This document shows positions 6,735 to 15,953 of a stretch of 25,763 nucleotides of DNA, in pieces. Position numbers and translations under genes: made by a program. Below the pieces are notes generated by a model. The model ran no database searches. It was given only the letters and a program-made list of their open reading frames with translations, and had not been told where the DNA came from. Numbering within the stretch: position 1 is the stretch's first letter; each line of letters opens with the position of its first letter. The stretch is from CAZXMB01 sp964641715 (GTDB lineage: Bacteria; Desulfobacterota; BSN033; UBA1163): NCBI GenBank assembly GCA_964641715.1, contig CAZXMB010000015.1, positions 1 to 25,763 on the forward strand, in the 5' to 3' direction.

Positions 6735-6755
6735 GTCACGGATCACGGATACGGT
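6735..6755. repeat. Short heptamer repeat between ruvC and ruvA
   Basis: Two perfect tandem copies of TCACGGA (6735-6741 and 6742-6748) followed by a diverged third unit. It lies in the 84-bp ruvC-ruvA gap just before the ruvA ribosome site and matches the 7-bp periodicity of other gaps here. Confidence 0.5.
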
Positions 6756-6767
6756 GAGGAATAGAAG

Positions 6768-7400
6768 ATGATTCGCTATATCGAAGGTAAATTGCTCAAG
6801 AAGGAAGAGGACCGTGTGGTCGTATTGGCCAACGGGGTGGGTTATGAGATATTGCTTCCGGCCATCGTCCGGAAGACCTTTAATTCCAAAAGGACAGGTG
6901 AGGACGGGGAGATCGTGAAACTCTATATCTCCTATCATCAGACAGAACGGCAGCCCAAACCCCTTCTCATCGGATTCAATTACGAGCCGGAAAAAGAGTT
7001 TTTTGAGAAGTTCATCACCGTGGAAAACATCGGTCCGCCCACAGCGGCGAAGGCCCTGATCCTGCCCATCCCTGAGATCGCCAGGGCCATTGAGGAGAGG
7101 GATTCCGAGACCCTTGAGAGGCTGAAAGGAATCGGCAGAAGAACGGCGGGCAAGATCATTGCGACGCTTCAGGGAAAAGTGGGGAAATTCGCCCTGATGA
7201 GAGAGGATCAGATCCCAGCGGAGGCGGAGGTCGTAGATTTTAAGAGGCAGGTGGAAGAGGTCCTGGTCAAGGATCTCGGCCATAAGGTGAACGAGGCGCA
7301 GAGGCTGGTGAAAGAGGCCATGCAGAGGAATCCGGGCATCTCCACCCCGGAAGAACTGTTCGAAGAGGTGTACAGGGGCCAGAAACAGATACTGCCGTGA
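6768..7400 (+). CDS. ruvA: Holliday junction branch migration protein RuvA
   Basis: RuvA binds four-way junctions as a tetramer and loads RuvB. The 210-residue protein has the N-terminal OB-fold (MIRYIEGKLLKKEEDRVVVLANGVGYEILLP), tandem helix-hairpin-helix motifs around ENIGPPTAAKAL and LKGIGRRTAGKII, an acidic linker and a C-terminal three-helix RuvB-binding domain (EVLVKDLGHKVNEAQRLVKEAM). The OB domain has an insertion-like stretch, KRTGEDGEIVKLYISYHQTE, within normal variation. The ATG at 6768 follows GTGAGGAATAGAAG. It sits between ruvC and ruvB. Confidence 0.95.
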   Translation: MIRYIEGKLLKKEEDRVVVLANGVGYEILLPAIVRKTFNSKRTGEDGEIVKLYISYHQTERQPKPLLIGFNYEPEKEFFEKFITVENIGPPTAAKALILPIPEIARAIEERDSETLERLKGIGRRTAGKIIATLQGKVGKFALMREDQIPAEAEVVDFKRQVEEVLVKDLGHKVNEAQRLVKEAMQRNPGISTPEELFEEVYRGQKQILP

Positions 7401-7445
7401 CCTCCAGACCACAAACATCTATTTTCATCGCAAGGGGACAGAGGG

Positions 7446-8498
7446 ATGAAAGAAGCCGAGGAGGAGAAACGACCTCCTGGTAAAGAAGAAACACCTCCGG
7501 AGGTTGAGGACTTTCTCGATCTGAGACCGAGAAGGCTTTCGGAATATATCGGCCAGAGGCAGGTCGTCGATACACTGGAGATTGCCATCGAAGCGGCAAA
7601 GAAGAGAGGAGAGCCGCTCGATCACATCCTCTTTCATTCTCCGCCCGGATTGGGCAAGACCACCCTTGCCCATATCATTGCGAACGAAATGGGCGTCCGG
7701 ATCATCACTTCCTCAGGGCCGGCGATTGAGAAAGGAGGAGACCTGATCAGCATCCTCACCCATTTGGAGAGGGGGGATGTCCTCTTCATTGATGAGATCC
7801 ACCGCCTGCCAAAGGTCGTGGAAGAGTTTCTCTATCCGGCGATGGAGGATTTCTGCATCGATTTCATTTTTGATAAGGGGGCCCATGCTCGAAGTCACCG
7901 GTACCGTCTGGAACGGTTCACCCTGGTCGGCGCCACCACACGGGCCGGGCTTCTCTCAGCCCCGCTTCGAGAACGATTTGGAATATTGAGAAACCTTGAT
8001 TTCTATACCGAAAAGGAGCTCTGCCAGGTCGTCAAGCGGTCAGCCGCACTGCTGAGGGTACCCATTGATGATGGGGGAACAGAGGAGATTGCGAAGCGCT
8101 CAAGAGGCACACCGAGAATTTCAAACCGTCTCCTCAAGAGGGTTCGGGATTATGCTGAGATCCGGGGAGAAGGAAAGATCACCCAAGAGATAGCGGATGA
8201 GGCATTGCGTTTAGAAGGGGTGGATGAGATCGGTTTAACCGGCCTCGACCGGAGATTCCTTGAGACCATCATTCGATATTACAAAGGAGGCCCTGTCGGA
8301 TTGGAAGCCATTGCCGCCACCCTTCAGGAGGAGGCCGATACGCTGGTCGATATGATCGAACCCTTTCTCCTGAAGATCGGCTATGTGGCAAGAATGCAGA
8401 ATGGAAGAAAGGCCACCGAACTGGCCTACGAACATTTCGGAATTTCCTATTCGGAAACGGGGAGACAGCTCTCCCTTCCCACCCGCAAAAAACATTGA
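7446..8498 (+). CDS. ruvB: Holliday junction branch migration ATPase RuvB
   Basis: The AAA+ motor that forms hexameric rings and drives branch migration with RuvA. The 350-residue product has Walker A PPGLGKTT (residues 66-73), Walker B FIDEIHRL (about 114-121), sensor 1 GATTRAGLLSAPLRERFG with its arginine finger, and the winged-helix C-terminus ending in a GRQLSLP tail. The N-terminus has a charged lead (MKEAEEEKRPPGKEE) before DFLDLRPRRLSEYIGQ. The ATG at 7446 follows ACAGAGGG. It ends 10 bp from the convergent decarboxylase-like gene, with no obvious terminator in between. Confidence 0.97.
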   Translation: MKEAEEEKRPPGKEETPPEVEDFLDLRPRRLSEYIGQRQVVDTLEIAIEAAKKRGEPLDHILFHSPPGLGKTTLAHIIANEMGVRIITSSGPAIEKGGDLISILTHLERGDVLFIDEIHRLPKVVEEFLYPAMEDFCIDFIFDKGAHARSHRYRLERFTLVGATTRAGLLSAPLRERFGILRNLDFYTEKELCQVVKRSAALLRVPIDDGGTEEIAKRSRGTPRISNRLLKRVRDYAEIRGEGKITQEIADEALRLEGVDEIGLTGLDRRFLETIIRYYKGGPVGLEAIAATLQEEADTLVDMIEPFLLKIGYVARMQNGRKATELAYEHFGISYSETGRQLSLPTRKKH

Positions 8499-8508
8499 AC
8501 CTCGATGT

Positions 8509-9474
8509 TTATCCCGGATAACCCCTCCGGAGGACCTCCTCAAAATAGGCGATGGTCTTTTTTAATCCTTCCACCAGAGAGGTCTTCGGGGCCCATTCCA
8601 ATTTTTCTCTGGCTAAATCAATCAGGGGCCGGCGTTGCCTGGGGTCATCCGAGGGGAGGGCTTTGAAGATGATCTTTGATCCGGAGCCCGTCAGATCGAT
8701 GATCCTTTTTGCCAGTTCGAGGATAGAGACTTCCTCAGGATTTCCGAGGTTGATCGGGCCGGTAAGGTCATCCGGTGAGTTCATCATCCGGATGAGGCCC
8801 TCGATCATATCTTCCACATAACAGAAGGAGCGGGTCTGGAGACCATCTCCGAAGACGGTGATGGGATCGTCGCGGAGAGCCTGGAGAATGAAATTGGAGA
8901 TCACCCTACCATCATGGGGATGCATCCGGGGCCCATAGGTATTGAAGATGCGGGTGACCTTGATTCTGAGGTTATGCTGGCGGCGATAGTCGAAGAAGAG
9001 GGTTTCCGCACACCGTTTTCCTTCGTCATAACAGGAGCGGGGGCCGATGCAGTTGACGTTTCCCCAGTAACTTTCGGGTTGAGGATGGAGGGTGGGGTCT
9101 CCATAGACCTCAGAGGTGGAGGCCTGCAAGATTTTAGCCCTGAGACGCTTGGCCAAGCCCAGCATATTGATGGAGCCATGGACATTGACCTTCGTGGTCT
9201 GAACCGGATCATCCTGATAATGGATGGGGGAGGCAGGACAGGCAAGATTGTAGATTTCATCCACTTCGACATAGAGGGGAAAGGTGATGTCATGGCGAAG
9301 GAGCTCGAAATAGGGTTGATCCAGGAGGTGGGCGATATTTCGTTTGGTTCCTGTATAGAAGTTGTCGACACAGAGGACATCTTGACCGTCCCTGAGCAGG
9401 CGTTCACAGAGGTGGGAGCCCATAAACCCGGCACCGCCTGTGACCAGAATTCGTTGCTGATCGGGTTCCTTCAC
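8509..9474 (-). CDS. UDP-glucuronate decarboxylase-like NAD-dependent sugar epimerase/dehydratase
   Basis: A 321-residue short-chain dehydrogenase/reductase of the extended type. It carries GGAGFMG (13-19) for NAD, NLACPASPIHYQ (77-87), STSEVYGDP with catalytic Thr120/Glu122, and YDEGK with Tyr149 and Lys153. The CPASPIHYQ and NCIGPRSCYDEGKR elements are those of UDP-xylose synthase, which oxidises and decarboxylates UDP-glucuronate to UDP-xylose for surface polysaccharides; a dTDP-glucose dehydratase-like role is the alternative. The start is GTG at 9474, with GGAAG about nine bases upstream. It follows the PpiD-like gene by 39 bp on the same strand, so co-transcription is likely. Confidence 0.88.
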   Translation of the reverse strand: MKEPDQQRILVTGGAGFMGSHLCERLLRDGQDVLCVDNFYTGTKRNIAHLLDQPYFELLRHDITFPLYVEVDEIYNLACPASPIHYQDDPVQTTKVNVHGSINMLGLAKRLRAKILQASTSEVYGDPTLHPQPESYWGNVNCIGPRSCYDEGKRCAETLFFDYRRQHNLRIKVTRIFNTYGPRMHPHDGRVISNFILQALRDDPITVFGDGLQTRSFCYVEDMIEGLIRMMNSPDDLTGPINLGNPEEVSILELAKRIIDLTGSGSKIIFKALPSDDPRQRRPLIDLAREKLEWAPKTSLVEGLKKTIAYFEEVLRRGYPG

Positions 9475-9513
9475 TCCGCACTTCCTTTCTTCGCCGTTAC
9501 GTTGAATCAGAAT

Positions 9514-11415
9514 TTAAAGAATATCCTTATTGATTTCGACCCTGGCCTTTGTCCGTAGCTGTTGAAGCCAATTCCTGAAGAATTCCTCCTGCCTCTGGTA
9601 AATCAGCCGTCTTTCCAGGCCTTTTCTGAGAGATGGAAATTTATTGGGATCCGCAGGCTCCACATGGATTAACCTGGCCACAAAATATCCGTCCTTTGTT
9701 TTGAGAACCTCTTTGGGAACGGGATTCTTTTGCGTAAGCGAGGAGAGGATGGGCATCCATTCCATGGCAGGGCCCATTTTAGGAACCACCCCTCCTGCCC
9801 TGCTGAAGAGGCCTGTCTCCTCCAGGACATAGCCTCTCTCCCTGGCAATCTCTTGAATTCCTTTTCCTCCCTGGATCTGCTTGAGAATCTCTTCCGCAAC
9901 CTGAAGGGCCTTCTCATCCGCCTTGACTCCGATGACCTTCCGATTCACCTCCTCCCTTACTTCCTCTAGGGGAGGAATGCGGGATTCCTTGCGGTCCATC
10001 AATTTCAGAATATAGAAGTTAGGCCCGATGTTGACCACGGGAGAGATTTCCCCCATCTTTAACGAGAGGGCAGAGGAATAGAAAGAAGGATCTCTGCCTA
10101 TTTCAGGGACCTCATCACCTTCCTTCAAAAAACCCGTGGTCCTGAGGGGGATCTCCTTTTCCCGGGCATACTTTTCTAACTCCCGGCTTCGAAAGAGAGA
10201 ATAGAAGGCGTCATCCGCTTTTCGAGAAGCCTCGGCCTTTGCCTTCTCCCTCTTCATGGCCTGAAGGATCTGGTCCTTTACCTCTTCAAAGGACTTCTGT
10301 TTCTCCTCAACCGCCTCTTCAATTTTAAAGATATAGAATCCGGACCTTCCTCTGACCACGCTACTGATTTCCCCTGCCTTCGTCGAAAAGAGGGCCTTCT
10401 GTAGAAACTCCTCCACTCCCTCCCGCTCAATCCATCCCAGCTCTCCCCCCTTGGAGGCCGTTTCAGACTGAGAATACTGTTTTGCGATGGAACCGAAGTC
10501 CTTCGTCTTCCTGGCCTTCTCGAGAATCTCCTCGGCCTTCTTTTTCTTCGCCTCCACTTTTTCAGCCGAATCCTCGGGATCCACCTTGATCAGAAGCTCC
10601 CTCGCCTTTACGCGGCCGGGTGTTTTGAAATTTTCTTTTCGAAGGTCATAGACACGCTTGATCTCCTCAGGAGAGACCCTGACCTTTCCCTCATAATCAG
10701 AAGGCCGGAAGGCAAGGTATTGAACCTGGAGAAAGGCAGGAATCCTGAACTCCTCCTGATGTTTCTGGTAATAATCTTTGATCTCCACTTGATTGACGCT
10801 CATCTGTCCACGGAACGAATCGGGAGAGATCTTGATGAAATGGAAATTGATGCGTTCGTTCTCAAAGAGGTAGGCCTCCAGGGCCTCTTCCTCAGAGACC
10901 TTCCCCCCGCCGAGTTTAATGAGATTCACCATCTTGAGATAGAGGAGATTTTCTCTCTGCATCCGTTCAAACTCTGCGGCGCTCATCCGGTTCAGGCGGA
11001 GGAATCTCTCATAGAGGCGGGAGTCAAATTGACCGTTGATCTGAAAGGATGGAAAGGATTCGATGGCTGATCTCAGTTCTTCATCCGAACCGGTAAGCCC
11101 CAGCCTCTTGCCTTCCTGCAGGATGAGAACCCGGGAGATCATCTCCTCCAATACATTCTCTTTTATTTTCATTTCTTCCATCATCTTCTCGGTGAAGGCC
11201 GAACCCATCGCATCCCGATACCGTTTGACCACCGCTTGAAAGGTCTCATTGTAATCCTTAAGGTCAATGATCGTCCTGTTGACTTTAGCGGCATAAGTCA
11301 GTCTCTTCTCACGGATCAGGGAGTACCCTCCCCAGGAGATGAAGGTTACTGCAACCAGGATGAGAATGGCCCGGAGCATCCAGGAGGAGGCATGTTCCCT
11401 TAAAATCCTAAGCAT
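9514..11415 (-). CDS. Membrane-anchored SurA/PpiD-type peptidyl-prolyl isomerase
   Basis: A 633-residue periplasmic folding factor. A single N-terminal membrane anchor (about residues 14-34, RAILILVAVTFISWGGYSLI) follows the MLRILREHASSW lead typical of PpiD. A SurA-like N-terminal chaperone region spans roughly 40-240, then a parvulin domain about 245-365 with ARELLIKV, DFGSIAKQYSQSETASKGGELGWI and FSTKAGEISSVVRGRSGFYIFKI. A second, degenerate parvulin-like segment follows (LKMGEISPVVNIGPNFYILKL). PpiD proteins sit near the Sec translocon and assist outer-membrane protein folding. The ATG at 11415 has AAAGGAG at ideal distance. It is divergent from mreB. Confidence 0.9.
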   Translation of the reverse strand: MLRILREHASSWMLRAILILVAVTFISWGGYSLIREKRLTYAAKVNRTIIDLKDYNETFQAVVKRYRDAMGSAFTEKMMEEMKIKENVLEEMISRVLILQEGKRLGLTGSDEELRSAIESFPSFQINGQFDSRLYERFLRLNRMSAAEFERMQRENLLYLKMVNLIKLGGGKVSEEEALEAYLFENERINFHFIKISPDSFRGQMSVNQVEIKDYYQKHQEEFRIPAFLQVQYLAFRPSDYEGKVRVSPEEIKRVYDLRKENFKTPGRVKARELLIKVDPEDSAEKVEAKKKKAEEILEKARKTKDFGSIAKQYSQSETASKGGELGWIEREGVEEFLQKALFSTKAGEISSVVRGRSGFYIFKIEEAVEEKQKSFEEVKDQILQAMKREKAKAEASRKADDAFYSLFRSRELEKYAREKEIPLRTTGFLKEGDEVPEIGRDPSFYSSALSLKMGEISPVVNIGPNFYILKLMDRKESRIPPLEEVREEVNRKVIGVKADEKALQVAEEILKQIQGGKGIQEIARERGYVLEETGLFSRAGGVVPKMGPAMEWMPILSSLTQKNPVPKEVLKTKDGYFVARLIHVEPADPNKFPSLRKGLERRLIYQRQEEFFRNWLQQLRTKARVEINKDIL

Positions 11416-11584
11416 GGAGGTTCTCCTTTCTCGACCTCAAATATTAATCAATCCCTTTTAAAAATACAAGGGTCTGAAGGGGTCTCTTAAGAGTAAGCGT
11501 AATTCTTCCTTGCACCGCTTTTCTTGCTGGACAGAATCATTCGACTTTCATCTCTTCCGAACCATTGACGAAAAAGAATTTCTC

Positions 11585-11613
11585 TTGAATCGTAGAGAGG
11601 GATTTGTTAAGAT
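11585..11613 (+). promoter_or_regulatory. Probable promoter of the mreB operon
   Basis: TTGAAT (11585-11590), 17 bp, TAAGAT (11608-11613), with a TG one base before the -10 that makes it an extended -10 element. The predicted start is about 11620, leaving a 26-base leader with a GGGAGAGGG ribosome site before mreB. A TTGACG at 11565-11570 is also present but lacks a good -10 at 17 bp. Confidence 0.5.
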
Positions 11614-11646
11614 AGACCATCCTGGTTAAACAGATGGGAGAGGGTA

Positions 11647-12684
11647 ATGGTATTTGATTCGTTGTGGGGTCTATTTTCGACGGATTTGGCCATCGATCTG
11701 GGAACGGCTAATACTGTAGTCTATGTAAAGGGAAAAGGGATCGTTTCTTCCGAGCCCTCGGTGGTTGCCATTCAGAGGGATTCGAGGGGAGACAAACATG
11801 TCCTGGCAGTTGGCCGGGATGCCAAGGAGATGTTAGGCCGTACCCCGGGGACGATCTATGCGATCCGGCCCATGAAGGACGGGGTGATTGCCGATTTTGA
11901 GATTACGGGCGAAATGCTCCGTTACTTTATTACGAAGGCTCACAATCGGAAAGCCCTGATCCGACCCCGGGTGGTCATCTCCGTCCCATCCGGTATCACC
12001 CCTGTGGAGAAGAGGGCAGTGAGGGAATCCGCCCAGTCTGCCGGCGCAAGGGAGATCTATCTGATCGAGGAGCCCATGGCAGGAGCCATTGGCGCCGGCC
12101 TTCCCATCACCGAAGCCTCGGGAAATATGATTCTGGATATCGGAGGAGGAACCACAGAGGTAGCGGTCATCTCCCTCTCGGGAATCGTAAACAGTCAGTC
12201 CGTTCGGGTGGCGGGAGACAAGATGGACGAGGCTATCGTCCAGTATGTGAAAAGGAAATATAACCTGCTGATCGGTGAGCGGACGGCTGAATTGATCAAG
12301 ATCAATATTGGGACGGCTTACCCTGAGGAGAATCCGGAAGCTATCGAGATCAAGGGAAGAGACCTGGTGACCGGGATTCCCAAGACCCTTGAGATCAATA
12401 GCGAAGAGGTGAGGGAAGCCCTGGCCGAATCCATCAATATGATCATTGATACGGTCAGGATCACGCTCGAAGAGACGCCACCGGAACTGGCGGCCGATAT
12501 CGCAGACAAAGGGATTGTTCTCGTAGGGGGTGGGGCCCTTCTGAAGAACATGGATGTCCTTCTCAAGGAGGTGACCGGCCTCCCCATTACGATCGTAGAG
12601 GATCCTCTCTCAGCCATTGTGCTGGGTGCGGGAAAAGTCCTCGACAATGAGCATCTGCTTCGAACCGTCACATTTCAATATTAA
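11647..12684 (+). CDS. mreB: Rod shape-determining actin homologue MreB
   Basis: A 345-residue bacterial actin that forms membrane-bound filaments and organises lateral cell-wall synthesis. Visible are phosphate-1 loop AIDLGTANT, the connecting ISVPSGITPVEKRAV, phosphate-2 DIGGGTTEVAVISL, and the adenosine loop VLVGGGALLKNM. The N-terminus MVFDSLWGLFSTDL is a short amphipathic membrane-contact stretch. The ATG at 11647 follows GGGAGAGGG. It leads the mreBCD-mrdA-rodA run; the length is standard. Presence implies a rod-shaped cell. Confidence 0.98.
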   Translation: MVFDSLWGLFSTDLAIDLGTANTVVYVKGKGIVSSEPSVVAIQRDSRGDKHVLAVGRDAKEMLGRTPGTIYAIRPMKDGVIADFEITGEMLRYFITKAHNRKALIRPRVVISVPSGITPVEKRAVRESAQSAGAREIYLIEEPMAGAIGAGLPITEASGNMILDIGGGTTEVAVISLSGIVNSQSVRVAGDKMDEAIVQYVKRKYNLLIGERTAELIKINIGTAYPEENPEAIEIKGRDLVTGIPKTLEINSEEVREALAESINMIIDTVRITLEETPPELAADIADKGIVLVGGGALLKNMDVLLKEVTGLPITIVEDPLSAIVLGAGKVLDNEHLLRTVTFQY

Positions 12685-12690
12685 AGATTG

Positions 12691-13566
12691 ATGAGGATTA
12701 GGAACCTTTTCCTCTCTCGAAAGCATACTGCCATTACGGTCATCATCCTTCTTCTGCTCTCGGCCCTCATCCTGATGTCCCTGAGGGTGAAACAGCGGAA
12801 AGGGGTTGATTTTTTTGATGCCCTCCTGATAGAGATCTGTTCCCCTTTCCAGAAGGCCACCACTTCCATCCTCAAAGAGATTAAAGGATTCTTTCGCGGC
12901 TATCTCTTTTTAGTTCAGCTCCAGAAGGAGAATACGATGCTCAGGCAGAAGATTGCCGAGCTTCGTAAGGAAAACCAGCAGATGAAGGAGATGGCCTTGG
13001 CAAGCGATCGCCTTCAAAAACTCCTTCAATTCCGGGAGAAGGTTTCAGCCAGGGTCGTGGCCGCGGAGGTGATCGGTCAGGACCCCACTTCCTGGTTTAA
13101 GAGCCTCACGCTGAACAGGGGGGAGAGAGACGGAGTTCGAAAGGGCATGGCTGTGATCTCACCGGAAGGAGTGGTCGGGCAGATCCTCAAAACAGGTCCT
13201 TTCCATTCGGTCGTTCTTCTCATCACCGATTACACCAGTGCCCTCGATTCCATTGTGGAGAGAACAAGGGCCAAGGCCATCGTTGAGGGAATGGGAGAGA
13301 ACCGATGCAATTTGAAATATCTTCTCCGGGCAGAGGATGTGGAGGTTGGAGATAGCGTCATCACCTCCGGGCTGGCCGGAAATTTTCCAAAGGGATTGAT
13401 GATCGGTGAGGTCAGGAAGGTGGATAAGAGAGGTCATGGAATTTTCCAATATGCGGAACTGATTCCCAGCGTGGACCTGACCAGGCTGGAAGAAGTTCTG
13501 ATCCTCATAGAATCTTCTCCGCTCCCCCGGGAAGAGAAGGAAAAGAAGGTGAAGAGAACGAAATGA
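12691..13566 (+). CDS. mreC: Rod shape-determining protein MreC
   Basis: A bitopic inner-membrane protein that links MreB to the periplasmic synthases. From the ATG at 12691 it is 291 residues: a short cytoplasmic tail, one membrane segment (about 12-29), a coiled coil (about 70-105, ENTMLRQKIAELRKENQQMKE) and the two-barrel MreC domain (VIGQDPTSWFKSLTLNRGERDGVRKGMAVIS, then GLAGNFPKGLMIGEV). A TTG at 12688 would add one residue. It starts six bases after the mreB stop with little ribosome site of its own, so translation is probably coupled to mreB. Confidence 0.95.
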   Translation: MRIRNLFLSRKHTAITVIILLLLSALILMSLRVKQRKGVDFFDALLIEICSPFQKATTSILKEIKGFFRGYLFLVQLQKENTMLRQKIAELRKENQQMKEMALASDRLQKLLQFREKVSARVVAAEVIGQDPTSWFKSLTLNRGERDGVRKGMAVISPEGVVGQILKTGPFHSVVLLITDYTSALDSIVERTRAKAIVEGMGENRCNLKYLLRAEDVEVGDSVITSGLAGNFPKGLMIGEVRKVDKRGHGIFQYAELIPSVDLTRLEEVLILIESSPLPREEKEKKVKRTK

Positions 13567-14078
13567 AACGGGTCCTTCCCCCTCTCTGTTTAGGAATTCT
13601 ATTTTTGGCCCTTCAATCCACACTCCTCACCTTTCCTTTCCTTCACCGGATCAGGCCGGATCTTGTTCTGATCCTGACCCTCTACCTGGGGCTCTCCTAT
13701 CCTCCACTCTCCGGTGGCCTCATCGCTTTCCTTCTGGGCTACGGGATGGACCTCCTTTCCGGAAATACGTTCGGTCTTTACACCTTTTCCAGACTCATCC
13801 TTTTCTATTGGGCCCAGCTCTTTAAAAATCGGATCTACCTTGAAAACTTTTTCCTCCAGTCTCTTCTGGTTTTCCTCTTTACCTTGGCCGATGGCCTTCT
13901 CGTCCTCTTTCTCCTCAGGACGCTCAATCCTGAACCCTGGAGGCATCTGATTCCCCCCTTGTTCACCTCATTCCTTCCTCATTCTCTTTCCACGGCTTTG
14001 GTTTCCCCCTTTCTCTTCGCACTATTTCACAGGGTTTTTTTTCTTTTCCAGGACTACAGGATGGGAGAAAAAGGATAG
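13563..14078 (+). CDS. mreD: Rod shape-determining protein MreD
   Basis: A 171-residue integral membrane protein with about five hydrophobic segments and the MreD-type stretch RPDLVLILTLYLGLSYPPLSGGLIAFLLGYGMDLLSG. Its ATG at 13563 overlaps the mreC TGA as ATGA, the classical coupling arrangement, and GAAGGTGAAGAG precedes it. MreD helps hold MreC and PBP2 in the elongation complex. Low sequence conservation is normal for MreD; the identity rests on the motif, the topology and the place in the operon. Confidence 0.93.
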   Translation: MKRVLPPLCLGILFLALQSTLLTFPFLHRIRPDLVLILTLYLGLSYPPLSGGLIAFLLGYGMDLLSGNTFGLYTFSRLILFYWAQLFKNRIYLENFFLQSLLVFLFTLADGLLVLFLLRTLNPEPWRHLIPPLFTSFLPHSLSTALVSPFLFALFHRVFFLFQDYRMGEKG

Positions 14079-14081
14079 GTC

Positions 14082-15953
14082 ATGATGGAACTCAATTCCC
14101 ATCGAATGGAGGATTTCAGGGGAAGGTACCGGTATATCAAAGCCTTCGCAGGCCTGGCCTTCTTTCTGCTTTTCATTGATTTATGGTACCTCCAGGTCTT
14201 TAAGGGAAGCGAATTTCGGCGGCTCTCCGAGAATAACCGAATTCGAATCCGTGAACAGATCGCAGACCGCGGGATGCTCCTGGATCGAAGGGACCGGATC
14301 CTGGCCCAAAACCGTCCTTCCTTTGAGGTCTTTCTCGTACCCGAAGATCTGAAGGCGAATCCGGAGGTGGTGGGAAAGGTGGGCGAGATGCTCAACCTTT
14401 CTCGAGAGGAGATGGACCAGAAGCTTAAGGGCCTGAAACGGCGGCCTGCCTTCAGACCGATCAAGATAAAGTCGGATATCGATTGGAACAGGTTGGCCCT
14501 CCTGGAATCGAATCGAGTTCATCTTCCCGGTCTCCTGGTGGATGTCAGGCCCAGACGGTCCTATCCCTATGGCCATCTCGCCTCTCATCTCATCGGTTAC
14601 CTCGGGGAGATTGACGAGAATGAATTGAGAGAGGTCAAGGAGGGGATTTATCGGATGGGTGCCTTCGTCGGCAAATACGGGGTGGAGTCTCAGTGGGAGG
14701 GTGATCTTCGGGGAACGGACGGAGGCCGTCAGATTGAGGTGGATGCATTGGGAAGGGAGATTAAACATCTCAGAAGCGTAGAATCCTTTCCCGGGAACAA
14801 TGTCATCCTGACCATTGATCTCGATCTTCAGGAGGCTGCCGAAGAGGCCTTTCAGGATAAGAACGGATCTCTCATTGCCATGGATCCGAGAACAGGAAAG
14901 GTCCTGGCCATGGTGAGTAAACCCTCCTTCGATCCTTCGGTTTTTGCCAGGACCATCTCACCCGAGGAATGGAAGGATTTGACCGACCATCCCTCCCATC
15001 CCCTCCAGAATAAGGGATTACAGGGTCAATTTCCTCCGGGCTCTGTCTTTAAGATCGTCACCGCGATTGCGGGTCTGGAGACAGGGGCGATTACTCCGGA
15101 GACAATCCTTACCTGCACAGGGGCCTATCCCTATGGAAACCGGTCCTTCCGATGCTGGAAGGAGAAAGGACATGGGCCGATCAACCTTCATCGGGCAATC
15201 GTTGAATCCTGCGATATCTTTTTTTATCAGGTGGGATTGAAAGTGGGGGTGGATGCCATTGCCCATTATGCCGGTGAGCTCGGTTTGGGGAAAAAGACAG
15301 GGATTTCACTTCCTCATGAAAAATCCGGGGTGGTCCCCTCTTCGGCCTGGAAAAAGAAGCGCTATGGAATTCCATGGTACAGTGGAGAGACGCTCTCCTT
15401 TGCCGTGGGCCAGGGATATCTTAATACCACTCCCCTCCATCTTGCACAGCTGATTTCCACCATCGCCAACGGAGGGAAGATCTATCTTCCCCAGGTGGTG
15501 GAGAGGGTGGAAGATATTTATGGTGTGAGGGTGAGGGAATATCCTCCCGTAGAGATGAGACGGGCCAATATCTCTGAACGCACCCTTCGGATAGTCCGGG
15601 AAGGACTGATGGGAGTGGTCAATGAACCCCATGGAACAGGATGGGGGTGCGCATTGAAGCAGGCAAAGGTGGCAGGTAAAACAGGGACCGCTCAGGTCAT
15701 CCGGATGGCAGCCGATTTCAAGAGGGGGGATATGAACCGCCTTCCCATGAAGTATCGGGATCATGCCTGGTTTGTCGCCTTTGCCCCTTATGAAGACCCC
15801 CAGATCGCTGTGGCGGTTCTCGTGGAGCATGGCGGTTTCGGGGCGGTCGCCGCTGTTCCCATTGCCCGAAAAGTGATTGAGACCTTCCTCAATCTTCCAC
15901 CCTCTTCACCCGAAAAGGCCACTCAGGAACCGGAGGAGTCCGTTTATGATTGA
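14082..15953 (+). CDS. mrdA: Penicillin-binding protein 2 (elongasome transpeptidase)
   Basis: The class B transpeptidase that crosslinks side-wall peptidoglycan with RodA. The 623-residue protein has an N-terminal anchor (about 24-40, LAFFLLFIDLWYLQVF), the dimerisation/pedestal region (RGMLLDRRDRILAQNRPSFEVF), and the catalytic domain with SVFK (Ser321), the second motif as SCD (376-378; SxD in place of SxN, as often in PBP2), and KTGT (533-536). The start is ATG 14082, with a second ATG immediately after; AAGGATAGG at the end of mreD acts as ribosome site. The gap to mreD is 3 bp and it overlaps rodA by 8 bp. Confidence 0.97.
   Translation: MMELNSHRMEDFRGRYRYIKAFAGLAFFLLFIDLWYLQVFKGSEFRRLSENNRIRIREQIADRGMLLDRRDRILAQNRPSFEVFLVPEDLKANPEVVGKVGEMLNLSREEMDQKLKGLKRRPAFRPIKIKSDIDWNRLALLESNRVHLPGLLVDVRPRRSYPYGHLASHLIGYLGEIDENELREVKEGIYRMGAFVGKYGVESQWEGDLRGTDGGRQIEVDALGREIKHLRSVESFPGNNVILTIDLDLQEAAEEAFQDKNGSLIAMDPRTGKVLAMVSKPSFDPSVFARTISPEEWKDLTDHPSHPLQNKGLQGQFPPGSVFKIVTAIAGLETGAITPETILTCTGAYPYGNRSFRCWKEKGHGPINLHRAIVESCDIFFYQVGLKVGVDAIAHYAGELGLGKKTGISLPHEKSGVVPSSAWKKKRYGIPWYSGETLSFAVGQGYLNTTPLHLAQLISTIANGGKIYLPQVVERVEDIYGVRVREYPPVEMRRANISERTLRIVREGLMGVVNEPHGTGWGCALKQAKVAGKTGTAQVIRMAADFKRGDMNRLPMKYRDHAWFVAFAPYEDPQIAVAVLVEHGGFGAVAAVPIARKVIETFLNLPPSSPEKATQEPEESVYD

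Noticed and set aside
6657..7418. A 253-codon minus-strand frame opposite ruvA
   Set aside because: RuvA is clear on the plus strand with all its domains; the opposite frame shows no recognisable domain.
8914..9558. A 214-codon plus-strand frame opposite the UDP-glucuronate decarboxylase-like gene
   Set aside because: The sense gene has complete catalytic motifs; this is a shadow.
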